Shown piece after piece: positions 30,745-41,129 of a DNA stretch of 64,000 nt. The position numbers and the translations under genes are program-made. The DNA is from Streptococcus iniae. GTDB lineage: Bacteria; Bacillota; Bacilli; Lactobacillales; Streptococcaceae. Each line of letters opens with the position of its first letter. The first letter of the stretch is position 1. The DNA is taken from NCBI RefSeq assembly GCF_030732225.1, contig NZ_CP132230.1:896001-960000 (forward strand). Direction: 5' to 3'. The notes under the pieces are model-generated. The model ran no database searches. It had not been told where the DNA came from and was given only the letters and a program-made list of their open reading frames with translations.

Positions 30745-32316
30745 TACGGTGGCTCAAGGGAAGAAATGCAACGATTGCTTGAAAAAGCTGAAGAACTAAC
30801 AGGAATTAAATATGACATAAACAACTTGTCAGATATTATCGAGGCAATCCATGTAATCCAAACCGAGCTTGGGATTACTGGAACGACTGCAGAAGAAGCT
30901 GAATCAACTATAAGTGGGTCTTTTAATCAGATGTTATCATCATTAAACAACCTATCAGCAGGTTTCGGTGATAAGAATGCAGATATAAAAAAATTGATGA
31001 ATGAACTAGAACAATCCACTAAAACTTTTGTAACCAATGTATCCAATGTATTAAAAACAATATGGGACAACTTACCACTTGAACCTTGGCAAAAATGGAC
31101 TTTTGGGGTAGTTGCATTGGCTGGACCAGTTTTATTAGTCTTTGGGCAATTAATTGTTGGAATTGGTAGTTTAATAACTGCATTTGGAACAATAGGAGGC
31201 GCAATATCTGGCATAGCTGGATGGTTTGGAGCGTTAACAGCTGAAGGCGGAGCTTTAGCAGGTGTATTTGGTTCGCTTGGTGCTGGACCTATAATCGCAA
31301 TTTTTGCAGGTATAGCTCTTGCAGTTGGATTAGTTGTGTTAGCTATAAAAGATTTATGGACGAATTCCGAAGCTTTTAGAACTGCTGTAACAGAAATTTG
31401 GACAAGTATTTCAACGATGTTAACAAATGTTTGGAATAGTTTTATATTGCCTGTTTTTCAAGCAATAAAAGAAATAATAATGTCAGTAGTTGAAGAATCG
31501 TTAATTCCTTTATATAACAGTTTTAAACAGACATTAGAGGATATAGCTATTGAATTGTCAATCTTTTTAAAAAAAGCAGAACCATTTATTTCTACACTTG
31601 CTGAACTTTTTGGGAAAGTTCTTCCCCCTGTGCTTGAAACTTTAGGCGCTGTATTTAAAGGGGCGTTTGCAATTATCGCAAATGTAATGACCGTTTCATT
31701 TCAAACAATTAGTGGAATAGTAAAAAGCATACTTGAAGTATTAGGAGGATTAATAACTTTCATTACTGGTGTATTTACTGGGGATTGGCGCAAAGCTTGG
31801 CAGGGAATTGTGGATATGCTAGGCGGAATATTAGGTGGAATTGTTGCTATTTTTAAAGGAGTTATGAATGGTGTTATAGGCATTATCAATGGCGCAATAA
31901 GTGGCATTAATAGCTTAATAGGCACTGTTAATAAAATTCCCGGGGTGAATGTTGGCACTATTGGGAATATCCCTTACCTTGCTAGAGGTACTGACAATTG
32001 GCAAGGTGGCTTCGCTCGAATGAATGAAGGTGGACGTGGGGAGTTAACTTACTTGCCTGGTGGCTCTGTGGTAGTTCCACATGATATTAGCATGAAATAT
32101 GCAAAAGAGAGCGCTCGTTCGCAATCAGGAATGGTAATGATCAGCGGTAATGATGAAATAGCTAAAAATGCCCTTAAATTAGCAAATGAAGCTGTTAAAC
32201 GCCCTATTGTGTTAAATATCAATGGGCATGAGGTCGCTAGAACAACAGGTGGAGATATGAGAGACTATTTAAATAGTCGAGATATGACATTAAAACGATT
32301 GAGAGGTGAGGTTTAG
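30745..32316 (+). CDS. Tape-measure protein, exon 3
   Basis: The remaining 523 codons of the tape measure. It opens YGGSREEMQRLLEKAEELTG, continuing the conserved motif from exon 2. Membrane-like hydrophobic stretches occur at about 31080-31350 (GVVALAGPVLLVFGQLIVGI and VGLVVLAIKDLW) and at 31700-31900. The end has GGSVVVPHDISMKYA. The protein sets tail length and may form a channel during DNA injection. The Dit gene follows at once. Confidence 0.88.
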   Translation, partial: YGGSREEMQRLLEKAEELTGIKYDINNLSDIIEAIHVIQTELGITGTTAEEAESTISGSFNQMLSSLNNLSAGFGDKNADIKKLMNELEQSTKTFVTNVSNVLKTIWDNLPLEPWQKWTFGVVALAGPVLLVFGQLIVGIGSLITAFGTIGGAISGIAGWFGALTAEGGALAGVFGSLGAGPIIAIFAGIALAVGLVVLAIKDLWTNSEAFRTAVTEIWTSISTMLTNVWNSFILPVFQAIKEIIMSVVEESLIPLYNSFKQTLEDIAIELSIFLKKAEPFISTLAELFGKVLPPVLETLGAVFKGAFAIIANVMTVSFQTISGIVKSILEVLGGLITFITGVFTGDWRKAWQGIVDMLGGILGGIVAIFKGVMNGVIGIINGAISGINSLIGTVNKIPGVNVGTIGNIPYLARGTDNWQGGFARMNEGGRGELTYLPGGSVVVPHDISMKYAKESARSQSGMVMISGNDEIAKNALKLANEAVKRPIVLNINGHEVARTTGGDMRDYLNSRDMTLKRLRGEV

Positions 32317-33807
32317 ATGACTACAATGACTTTTAATGATGTGGATTTATCTAGCCTCATCACTATCATGTCTGTCAATCGTGACATCGGTAACAATCGG
32401 CAAGCCGAAACTAATGACGCCCCATTTATTGGCTTACATGTTAAAAAAATCAAGACTAGCGCAAAAATAATCACAGTTGATTTTTATTTAAAGGACAGGA
32501 CAAACGAGTACGCATTAAACCAGCTAAAACATAAATTAGCTGGTATTTTTAATGTCAATGAGCAAGTTAAAGTGACTTTTAGCGATGAGCCTGACAAATA
32601 TTATCTAGCTATACCAATAAATAAAATATCGGCTAGCGATCCAATCGCTTGGCTAAGTCTAGTAAGTTTGGAACTGCTTGTTCCAGACGGTGTAGCCCAC
32701 TCCGTCACGTATAAAAAAGCAACTGTGATGTCTGAGGCGGACGGCAAGCAAATTTTTGAAGTGACTAATAACGGTAATACGGACGCATTCCCCATTATCA
32801 CCATCAAACACGGCACGGAAAATGGTTATCTAGGATTGGTAAATCAAACAGGGATATTCGAGGCTGGAAGTCGAGAAGAAACAGATCGTGAAACTGTCAA
32901 TAAGTCTGAAATATTGCTTGATTATCGTGATGCTAAGATTGTCCAAGGGTTTAATAATGCTCAAAAAAACGTAGCGATCAATAATACTAATTTGCTAACA
33001 CTTAAAAACACATTGTCTGTTATTGACTTGTGGGATAAAAAGCACATCAAGACAACATATAGAAATATGACAGGTTATAACGGAGGAAGTCTCACTTGGC
33101 CAATACCCGCTGACTCAAAAGGAGAGGCAGGCTCGTTGAACGATTGCATTTGGTGGAGACAAACGATGTGGAATGATGGTTTTAACCAATATGGCTTTAT
33201 CCAAGTAACCGTATCGGACGAAAATGACCAATTTTTATATGGTGTCGAAACCTATAAGAGGTCTCAAGGTATAGATTGTGAGTACAACATTTTGGCCAGT
33301 GATGGTAACGGCAGCTTTGAAGTTTTAAAACGATTTACTTTTAAAGGGACTAATGAGTCTAGTGAAAATCCATTTAATACAGTTAATGGATTTGCTGAAA
33401 TTAAACGAAATGACGACAAGTTATCTGTAGCGTGGAAAGGGTCCTCAATCCCGCTGGTAGCAAAAGGAATTAAGGGCCGTAAATCTAAAAAAATACACGT
33501 CATTATTGGTTCTATTGGTAGCAATCCAATGGTTGCGCACTTGTACTTAGACAGTCTCTATTATCGTAAAGATTTTATCGAGTCAATAGAAGATGTACCA
33601 AATAGATTCAGCGCAGGAAGCGAAGTTGTTATCAATAGTGAAAATGACACTTTTACAATCGACGGAATTAAAAAGATAAGCGAGATTATTGATATCCCAG
33701 ACTTTATCAAAATTCCTCCAGGGAAAACAAACATAGAGTTGTACACTTCACAGTGGGTAGAATCAAAACCGCAAGTTGAAATTAAATTTGAAGAAAGGTA
33801 TCTATAA
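32317..33807 (+). CDS. Distal tail protein (Dit) with long C-terminal extension
   Basis: A 496-residue baseplate hub protein. Residues 1-135 look like the Dit ring and galectin-like start (FNDVDLSSLITIMSVNRDIG, PFIGLHVKKIKTSAKIITVD, YLAIPINKISASDPIAWLSL). The long extension, with a predicted beta-rich lectin-like middle, is of the 'evolved Dit' type that often binds cell-wall sugars. It precedes the tail lysin gene. Confidence 0.83.
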   Translation: MTTMTFNDVDLSSLITIMSVNRDIGNNRQAETNDAPFIGLHVKKIKTSAKIITVDFYLKDRTNEYALNQLKHKLAGIFNVNEQVKVTFSDEPDKYYLAIPINKISASDPIAWLSLVSLELLVPDGVAHSVTYKKATVMSEADGKQIFEVTNNGNTDAFPIITIKHGTENGYLGLVNQTGIFEAGSREETDRETVNKSEILLDYRDAKIVQGFNNAQKNVAINNTNLLTLKNTLSVIDLWDKKHIKTTYRNMTGYNGGSLTWPIPADSKGEAGSLNDCIWWRQTMWNDGFNQYGFIQVTVSDENDQFLYGVETYKRSQGIDCEYNILASDGNGSFEVLKRFTFKGTNESSENPFNTVNGFAEIKRNDDKLSVAWKGSSIPLVAKGIKGRKSKKIHVIIGSIGSNPMVAHLYLDSLYYRKDFIESIEDVPNRFSAGSEVVINSENDTFTIDGIKKISEIIDIPDFIKIPPGKTNIELYTSQWVESKPQVEIKFEERYL

Positions 33808-36701
33808 TGCTTATTACAATACACAATGCAGGTCTTGAAAAGGTAGCTTTTATCGACAATGACAAGCAAGATACCTTGAATTATTACAACGACAAGTTTT
33901 CGCAATACCTGAAAACAGCTAACTCGACTTTTGAGTTTACCGTTTACAAAAAAGGTATCAAATCAGACACAGTTAAAGAAAAGGCCTATCTGACATTAAC
34001 AGAGAGGTCTTTTGTTTCGTTTAAATATAACGGACGCACTTATTTGTTTAATGTTATGACAACTGACGAAACAGACACAGAAATCCATTGTTACTGCGAA
34101 AATCTGAATCTCGAACTACTAAACGAGTATGCAGGACCTTATAAATCTGCAAATCAATTGTCATTTGTTGATTATTGCAATTTATTTGGTGTTTTAAAAT
34201 ATGGTGCGATAACAATCGGAGTCAATGAGGTAGCTGACCAAAAACGAACCATCGAATGGACTGGCCAAGATACTAATCTCAAACGCTTATTATCCATTGC
34301 TAATAATTTTGATGCAGAAATCGAATTTGTGACAAATCTTAAAAGCGACTCTAGTTTAAAGTCTTTTGTCATGAATATCTACAAAAAAAATGATGGTAAG
34401 AATCAAGGTGTAGGAAAACGCCGTGACGATGTCATTTTATCGTATGGCAAAAATATTGATGGTGTTAGACGTAAGATTGATAAGACTGGTGTATTTAATG
34501 CAGTTTATCCACGAGGTAAAGCTACAGTGACAACAACGACTACAACTGTTAAACAGGGGTCAGCAAAACTTGGAACTGTTACTTGGTCAGGAGGTAATCT
34601 TAATTACGCTGGGCATAACATTCCATCAGCTATTGTCGGCGAGATATTAAGTCTGTGTACACAACATAAATTGTTACCGTCAGGCGTATTTAGTCAACTA
34701 TACTTAGAGTCATTTTGGGGGAATTCCAACGTTGCTCGTGTCGATAATAACTGGGGTGGTTTAACGTGGTCAGGCTCAACAACAAGGCCATCAGGTGTTA
34801 AAGTTACGCAAGGTAGTCCGAGACCATCAGCAGAGGGCGGTTATTATATGCACTTTGCTAATATATCTGATTACTTTAAAGATTACACCTATCTTTTGGC
34901 AGAGCAAGGCATCTATAAGGTAAAAGGTGCAAATACTATTGACGACTATACAAAGGGCCTGTTTAGAGTAGGCGGTGCAACATATGATTATGCTGCAGCT
35001 GGATATGCTCATTATGCACCGTTAATGCGAGACATTAGGTCTGGTATCAACCGCAATAATAACAATGCGATGGATAATATTGACAATCAATTTAAATCCA
35101 TGGGTACAGTCGGGCAATCGCCAGTTACTCAGATTGCCAGTAAAACAAAATCCGTACTTGATCAAGCGTCGACTTTAAAAGGTAGATTGGTTGGGAGTGG
35201 TCAGTGCTACGCATTGTCTGCTTGGTATGCAAATGCATTAAACGGTCCAGGTCTTGGTGGAGGTGTCACTAGTTTAAGAGGGCTTATCGGCGGCGGTATG
35301 GCAGCATCACAAATCGGCACAGATTACAACTGGGGTCAGTTCGGCTGGAAATCAATAGTCCCTCGAAGCGTGGCTGATTTGATACCGGGTGCGATTGCAA
35401 ACATCAAAGCAAACGCAGGTGGCCCAGTCTATACTAGCGGTTGGGGGCATACTGTAGTTATTAAAGCTATCTCTGGCGATACACTTACAGTCTTAGAGCA
35501 AAACTTCGCAGGGCATCAATACGTTGAAGAACGTAACTACTCAGCTAGTGCTTATTTAGGCGTTGTCCAAACTGTTTGTTATCCACCTGAAATCGTCCAA
35601 GGAAAACGCATCAATGGCACAACAGAGCCTACACCAGACAGCACAACAGAGACCTCAACAACGAGCGAAGAAAAAACTATCACTATCTCAAATGCTCTTT
35701 ACAGAGAGTGGAAAAATGATAAAGGCGATGTTGAATTTTATGTAAAAAATGGGATGTTATATGCACCAATCTCTAAAGACCTCTATCCATCTGCTTTCAG
35801 TGGAAGAGAGATAGACGATAACTGGATTAGAAAAGACATTGAAGTCCAAACTGATGCAGAGGAAGTGCTTATATCAACTGCATTAGCAACGCTACGAAAA
35901 AACGCTTATCCTGCGATTACCTACGAAGTTGTTGGATATGTAGCTAATCTTGATGTTGGTGACACAGTTAAAATCAGCGATAAAGAGTACAGTCCTAGCC
36001 TGACATTAGAAGCGAGGGTCAGCGAACAACACATATCGTTTACAGAGCCAAATCAAAATAAAACTGTTTTTGATAACTACAAAGCCCTCGAAAACAAAAC
36101 ATCATCAATCTTAATAGACCGCATGAATGATATAGCTGAAGAAGCTAAACCATACGACTTAAGATTAATCACTGACAACGGGACTACGTTTAAAAATAGC
36201 ACTGGAAGAAGCGTACTTACTGCTGAATTGTGGAAATCAAACAAAAAGTTTAATGCAACCTTCCAATTTAGGAATTTTGACACGTTGCTAGCTAGTGGTC
36301 TAACTTATACCGTTGACGGTTCAACAGTTCCGATTGAAAAGCCTTTTTTAGTATCAGTTGATGCATTTATTGGAAATGACTTAGTAGCTACAAGGCAAAT
36401 AACATTTACTAATACAGGCGACGGTGTATCACCAATCTTGATGGTCATCAAGTCATCAAATGGCAACATATTTAAAAACAACATTATAAGCACTCGTTTA
36501 ATTGCGACACTTTGGCGTGATAACAAGGAGATAGACATAGCAGGAAATGATTTTGCCTACGTTTGGACTAAAAAAAACGCTGACGGAACTCTTGATAAGA
36601 CTTGGAATGCACAACATCAGACAAGTCAAAAATCAATAACAATCACACAATTTGACATCTGGCAACGAGCAACATTTGACTGTGATGTCACACCAATTTA
36701 A
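33807..36701 (+). CDS. Tail-associated lysin (Tal) with glucosaminidase and CHAP domains
   Basis: A 964-residue tail-tip protein. Residues 1-235 are a gp27-like/Prophage_tail hub. Residues about 265-420 resemble a glucosaminidase (LPSGVFSQLYLESFWGNSN, WGGLTWSG, GGYYMHFANISDYFKDYTY). Residues about 465-595 form a CHAP amidase or endopeptidase (GSGQCYALSAWYANAL with the Cys, and TSGWGHTVVIKAIS with the His). The C-terminal part has two Ig-like modules related to the next protein. It probably digests peptidoglycan locally at DNA entry. Confidence 0.85.
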   Translation: MLITIHNAGLEKVAFIDNDKQDTLNYYNDKFSQYLKTANSTFEFTVYKKGIKSDTVKEKAYLTLTERSFVSFKYNGRTYLFNVMTTDETDTEIHCYCENLNLELLNEYAGPYKSANQLSFVDYCNLFGVLKYGAITIGVNEVADQKRTIEWTGQDTNLKRLLSIANNFDAEIEFVTNLKSDSSLKSFVMNIYKKNDGKNQGVGKRRDDVILSYGKNIDGVRRKIDKTGVFNAVYPRGKATVTTTTTTVKQGSAKLGTVTWSGGNLNYAGHNIPSAIVGEILSLCTQHKLLPSGVFSQLYLESFWGNSNVARVDNNWGGLTWSGSTTRPSGVKVTQGSPRPSAEGGYYMHFANISDYFKDYTYLLAEQGIYKVKGANTIDDYTKGLFRVGGATYDYAAAGYAHYAPLMRDIRSGINRNNNNAMDNIDNQFKSMGTVGQSPVTQIASKTKSVLDQASTLKGRLVGSGQCYALSAWYANALNGPGLGGGVTSLRGLIGGGMAASQIGTDYNWGQFGWKSIVPRSVADLIPGAIANIKANAGGPVYTSGWGHTVVIKAISGDTLTVLEQNFAGHQYVEERNYSASAYLGVVQTVCYPPEIVQGKRINGTTEPTPDSTTETSTTSEEKTITISNALYREWKNDKGDVEFYVKNGMLYAPISKDLYPSAFSGREIDDNWIRKDIEVQTDAEEVLISTALATLRKNAYPAITYEVVGYVANLDVGDTVKISDKEYSPSLTLEARVSEQHISFTEPNQNKTVFDNYKALENKTSSILIDRMNDIAEEAKPYDLRLITDNGTTFKNSTGRSVLTAELWKSNKKFNATFQFRNFDTLLASGLTYTVDGSTVPIEKPFLVSVDAFIGNDLVATRQITFTNTGDGVSPILMVIKSSNGNIFKNNIISTRLIATLWRDNKEIDIAGNDFAYVWTKKNADGTLDKTWNAQHQTSQKSITITQFDIWQRATFDCDVTPI

Positions 36702-36717
36702 AAAGGAGAAAAAATAA

Positions 36718-37842
36718 ATGGTAGTAGTTTCGAGTGGTCAGATTACACTGACTGATTTATCAGATGCACCTGTTTTAAGCGCTTTTATAACAGCTAGCGC
36801 AAACACAACTCAAATGTATGATGGAACTGGGCAGACTTGGTCCCCATCTTACGCTAGTACACCACAGACATTAACATTAAATTTAACAAAGGCTGGGAGC
36901 GGAACATCGATTTTATCAGGTGTGTCAGGACCTGTTACGTGGTCTCGGATTGATAACGGTGCATCTACATCTATTACTAGCACAACTAACACTGATACTC
37001 AGTACCTTTCAGGCACTTCTAACAGTGTCTTAACAACTAAAGTCAATGTGCCAATAAATGGAAATGGTTCACGCTTTATTGCAACCGGGAATTGGTTAGA
37101 CCCAATTAGTGGGTTGTTAGTTCCGTTTTCAGCAACCATAGACCTGTTTGTTATTCAATTAGCAAAATCGCCATTAATTGCTAGTGTCTATACTGGTTCT
37201 GGTGGTGCATTTTACAATAATTTACCAGCCACTTTAACTATCAATGCTGATTTATATAAGGGTGGTCAGTTATCAGGCGGAAATAAACAAATTAAATTCT
37301 TTTATGCTTCTAGTTCTGTAGTATCAACAAGCTCAACTGGTTATGATGCAGACGGTGGTCTTGGTTGGTATTTATGCCAAACCAACACAGTAGGGGCTAG
37401 CGCCAATGTTGCACCAACAGCAGTTAACGTGACATCGCAAGGCATTTTAACAGTTACAGCAGATTTTATCACAAATGCACAAACTTTCAAAGCTGTTATT
37501 ATTGATAAAGCCGGTGGAACGTCTGGAACAGTAGTAACTGGAATTGCAACACTAATTGACTACTCAGACCCAATTGCAATTGTTATGGAATCAACGTCTG
37601 GAGACGTATTTAAAAACAATCAAGGATCAACAACGATTACCGCTAAGCTCTATCAGTCAGGACAGGAGATTGACACAACTGGTAGCAAATACACTTACAA
37701 ATGGTCTAAGCGTGACCAAAATGGCGTCTTAGATGCTAACTTTGGTGGCACTGGCAATCAATACAAAACAGGTAAGTCAATTACTGTTAAAGCAACTGAT
37801 ATTAATATCAAAGGTACTTATTTTTGTGAGGTAAACGGATGA
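36718..37842 (+). CDS. Tail-tip structural protein with Ig-like modules
   Basis: A 374-residue, Ser/Thr-rich beta protein. Its last 90 residues (PIAIVMESTSGDVFKNNQGS, YTYKWSKRDQNGVLD) are homologous to the end of the tail lysin. It is presumably part of the tail tip or fibre. A good aaaaaggag site supports the start. The next small gene overlaps the stop. Confidence 0.7.
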   Translation: MVVVSSGQITLTDLSDAPVLSAFITASANTTQMYDGTGQTWSPSYASTPQTLTLNLTKAGSGTSILSGVSGPVTWSRIDNGASTSITSTTNTDTQYLSGTSNSVLTTKVNVPINGNGSRFIATGNWLDPISGLLVPFSATIDLFVIQLAKSPLIASVYTGSGGAFYNNLPATLTINADLYKGGQLSGGNKQIKFFYASSSVVSTSSTGYDADGGLGWYLCQTNTVGASANVAPTAVNVTSQGILTVTADFITNAQTFKAVIIDKAGGTSGTVVTGIATLIDYSDPIAIVMESTSGDVFKNNQGSTTITAKLYQSGQEIDTTGSKYTYKWSKRDQNGVLDANFGGTGNQYKTGKSITVKATDINIKGTYFCEVNG

Positions 37843-38012
37843 TAAAAGCACATATTGAGTTAGGCGGACAACTTGAAATCATTGATTTTAAAGTTGATAC
37901 GAAAAAAGAAGCCATTGAAAAAATCTGGGAAACTTATGGAATGGCTACGCCAATCATCGATTTATTCGACGAGACGGAAGTAGGTGATTCTATTGGCAAT
38001 ACTAGCGAGTAG
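37839..38012 (+). CDS. Small hypothetical tail-region protein
   Basis: A 57-residue protein (MIKAHIELGGQLEIIDFKVD...IDLFDETEVGDSIG). It overlaps the previous stop by four bases and the next gene by 29. Function unknown. Confidence 0.55.
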   Translation: MIKAHIELGGQLEIIDFKVDTKKEAIEKIWETYGMATPIIDLFDETEVGDSIGNTSE

Positions 38013-39198
38013 TTCCTATACAATAACTAATTTAATTGACGGTGCAGATGGCAAGACCCCATATTGGCACACTGCTTACGCAAACAGTGCGGATGGTAAA
38101 ACAGACTTCAGTTTAACCGTATCTGACGGTAAGCGTTACATCGGTCAATATACTGACTATGTAAGTGCAGACAGTTCAGACCCTACCAAGTACAAATGGG
38201 TTGATATGGTTGGCTCTATCGTTTTGAGTACAGGTAATTTGCTTGCTAGTAAATATCTTATTAATAACTACTCCTCTAAGTCCTTTACTTTAAAAGCTTG
38301 GGCTAATGCATTTGTGGAAGCAATTAATATTCCTGATATTTTTAAAGAGGGCGAAACGTATACTATTAGCTTTGATGCTGAAATTATTGAAAAATCAACA
38401 ATATTGACAATTTACGCCAAACAAGTTGGCTTCGCTTTGTGGTCACGATCAGCTAATTCAATTTTTCCGTTTTTTTTGAAAAATTTGTCTGATCTTAATC
38501 AAAAAGGACGCTTTGAATTAACATTTAAATGCCCCAAAATTGAAGCTGATACAAAGCTACTAGTCTACACTAACCGTTATTTTGATGGCACTAAAGTAGA
38601 TTATGACATAGTTAAATTTGATAACCTTAATGTCACGATTGGTAATGTTGTTAACAAATCTTGGTTACAACCGATTGAAGACATCGATGCAAAAATCGAC
38701 TCAAAAGCAGACCTAGCGCTCACCCAAGCGCAGTTGCTAGCGCTCGAGGAGCGAACATCACTAGCTCGTGAAAATGCAATTGCCGAGGCTATGCAAAACA
38801 CTATTAGCGAAGTTGAGGCTAGATATAAGTTGTGGTACGAGACAACCACAAAAGACGAAAAACAAAAGGTTGCGTCTGATATAGCATCGCTCTTTGATAG
38901 AACAGTAGAGCTAAATCAAAAACTTGGTGAGGCATCAGCCAAATTTGAATTTATTAACAACGAAACACTCATCGGCGAAGAGGGGATAGCAATTGGTGAT
39001 AAAGAGGGTAAAGCTAAATTGTTTATGTCACAGGATAGCATTAGCTTCGTCACAAACGGTACCGCTCAGATGACGTTAACTGGTGACACTTTGATGATTA
39101 AAAACGGTCTGTTTACCGAGCGCATACAGATTGGAAAATATGTTGAAGAAGTGTATGATGCTAATCCAAACTTTAATGTCATCAGGTATATAGGATAG
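37984..39198 (+). CDS. Tail fibre / minor structural protein
   Basis: About 404 residues read from GTG at 37984. The N-terminal part has the ADGKTPYWHTAYANSADGKT pattern of streptococcal minor tail proteins. A carbohydrate-binding-like middle follows, then a coiled coil (ALTQAQLLALEERTSLAREN) and a C-terminal fibre end. The exact start is uncertain because the frame overlaps the preceding small gene. Confidence 0.7.
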   Translation: MILLAILASSSYTITNLIDGADGKTPYWHTAYANSADGKTDFSLTVSDGKRYIGQYTDYVSADSSDPTKYKWVDMVGSIVLSTGNLLASKYLINNYSSKSFTLKAWANAFVEAINIPDIFKEGETYTISFDAEIIEKSTILTIYAKQVGFALWSRSANSIFPFFLKNLSDLNQKGRFELTFKCPKIEADTKLLVYTNRYFDGTKVDYDIVKFDNLNVTIGNVVNKSWLQPIEDIDAKIDSKADLALTQAQLLALEERTSLARENAIAEAMQNTISEVEARYKLWYETTTKDEKQKVASDIASLFDRTVELNQKLGEASAKFEFINNETLIGEEGIAIGDKEGKAKLFMSQDSISFVTNGTAQMTLTGDTLMIKNGLFTERIQIGKYVEEVYDANPNFNVIRYIG

Positions 39199-39208
39199 GG
39201 GGTGAATC

Positions 39209-41080
39209 ATGGGTACTAATACATTTACTGGTGGTTGGGGTGGAAACCTAACACTTGAGATTATCTCGGCATGGAACTCTCAAAATACAGTTGGAAACTT
39301 TAGCACAGTTAACGTGCAAGTGTTCTTACGCATGTCATCGTACGGTATGATTTCGCTGTCTGAGAATCGACCATTGAAAATTACAGTGGACGGTTGGTCT
39401 GAGACTGTCAATATCAACCCATCTATCAGCCAAGGTCAATACAAGCAGATTTTAGCTAAGGATTATCGAGTTAATCATAATTCTGATGGCTCTAAACCTC
39501 AATTTAATATATCTGCTTACTTACCTATTAATTTTAGCAATTATGGTGAGGCAAGCGTATCAGAGCTTATCAGATTGCCGACAATTAAGCGTGCTAGTAC
39601 ATCAAGTGCGATTAGTGGAACTTTGGGTAGTGCAGTAGCAATCAACGTCACAAGACAAGATGCTAGCTTTAAACACACCATCAAGTATGACTTTAAAGGT
39701 ACAACTGGCACGATTGCAACTGGAGTTGATACGAGTTATTCGTGGACTTTACCAACATCATTTGCTAGCTTAATGCCAAACGAATTAACAGGTACTGGCA
39801 CATTTACGGTCGAGACCTACTCGGGGTCATCAAAAATCGGAGAGAATAAATACTCTCTATCAGTATCTGTGCCGGATAATGCAACTTATAAGCCAAAGCT
39901 GACAAGTATCAGCTTATCTGATGCTAATACTTCCACCGGTAGTCTAATCACTGGTAATAACTTTGTACGGATTTTAAGCAATGTAAAAGTCGCATTTAGC
40001 GGGGCTACTGGCTCAAACGGTGCAAGTATCGTTGGTTATCGTGCCGAAATTGTTGGCAAAGGCAACGTGATAACTGCTAACGGTGGAACACTTGGCATGA
40101 TGGATTATGTCGGCTCAGCAACCGTGAGAGCAACTGTCACTGATAGTCGCGGATTAACATCTGCACCAGTTGACGTAAGTATTAATGTGATTGATTATTT
40201 TCTACCTTTTGTTACCTCGTTTAAAGTCACAAGAGCTAAGTCTAATCCAAACATTTTACAATTGTCACCTATCGTTAAAATCGCACCTTTGATGGTCGGA
40301 GGAATCCAAAAAAATCAACTTAAAATAAAAGTTGATGTTGCACCTTATGATACTGGTATTTTTGTTACAGACAACGGTGCAGCGACTAATACATGGACAA
40401 CTGTATCAAGCTTTAACGGTGAGCTATTAAATCTTGGTGGAACTTACGACAAATCAAAGTCGTGGATAGTTAGAATTGTACTCAGTGATAGTCTTATGCA
40501 AGCATCGCCAGTTACTCAGACGATATCAAGTGAGTTTGCATTGATGACCAAAGCACCTACTGGAGTGGCATTTGGTAAAGTTTGGGAGCGTGGCATCATT
40601 GATGCTGAGGGAGATGTCTACATTAGTGGCAAGACAGAGACTAAATCATTAACTGTTGATGGATTTGCGATTAGTAAATTAGCTTTGTTAAACATGATGT
40701 ACCCAATCGGGGCAATCTATATGAGTACGTCATCAGCTAATCCAAGCACGTTAATGGGTGGTACGTGGGTCAGATACGCTCAAGGCCAAACAATTGTCGG
40801 TGTAAACGAAAATGACTCAGATTTTAATACTGTCGGTAAGACAGGTGGTGCTAAGACTCACAAATTGACAGTCAATGAGTTGCCAGCCCATCAGCATGAG
40901 GTTAACACAGAAGCTGGAACCGCAGGAAATGCGAGCGGTTGGCAAAACGTTGGGAGTGTTATGAGGTCAGCTCAAACTAGTTACACACAAGGTGTAAAAA
41001 CTAACTCGGTTGGTGGTGGTCAAGCGCATAACAACATGCAACCGTATATTACGACATATATTTGGTTAAGAACTGCGTAA
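39209..41080 (+). CDS. DUF859-type tail protein with C-terminal collar/receptor-binding domain
   Basis: A 623-residue protein. Residues 1-125 and the following Ig-like repeats match the DUF859 type of siphovirus minor structural proteins. The C-terminal 130 residues (MMYPIGAIYMSTSSANPST, GGTWVRYAQGQTIVGV, LPAHQHEVN) form a collar/gp12-like head domain with His residues that usually bind metal. It is a likely receptor-binding or adhesion fibre. A ggggg-tga site supports the start. Confidence 0.82.
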   Translation: MGTNTFTGGWGGNLTLEIISAWNSQNTVGNFSTVNVQVFLRMSSYGMISLSENRPLKITVDGWSETVNINPSISQGQYKQILAKDYRVNHNSDGSKPQFNISAYLPINFSNYGEASVSELIRLPTIKRASTSSAISGTLGSAVAINVTRQDASFKHTIKYDFKGTTGTIATGVDTSYSWTLPTSFASLMPNELTGTGTFTVETYSGSSKIGENKYSLSVSVPDNATYKPKLTSISLSDANTSTGSLITGNNFVRILSNVKVAFSGATGSNGASIVGYRAEIVGKGNVITANGGTLGMMDYVGSATVRATVTDSRGLTSAPVDVSINVIDYFLPFVTSFKVTRAKSNPNILQLSPIVKIAPLMVGGIQKNQLKIKVDVAPYDTGIFVTDNGAATNTWTTVSSFNGELLNLGGTYDKSKSWIVRIVLSDSLMQASPVTQTISSEFALMTKAPTGVAFGKVWERGIIDAEGDVYISGKTETKSLTVDGFAISKLALLNMMYPIGAIYMSTSSANPSTLMGGTWVRYAQGQTIVGVNENDSDFNTVGKTGGAKTHKLTVNELPAHQHEVNTEAGTAGNASGWQNVGSVMRSAQTSYTQGVKTNSVGGGQAHNNMQPYITTYIWLRTA

Positions 41081-41129
41081 AATTAACACTCGAATAAAAC
41101 AGATAATAAACTCAAGAAAGGAGTTACTT

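Noticed and set aside
36718..41080. Phage hyaluronidase or virulence factor among the tail fibre genes
   Set aside because: No hyaluronate lyase, superantigen or DNase motifs are present. The proteins read as ordinary tail and fibre components.
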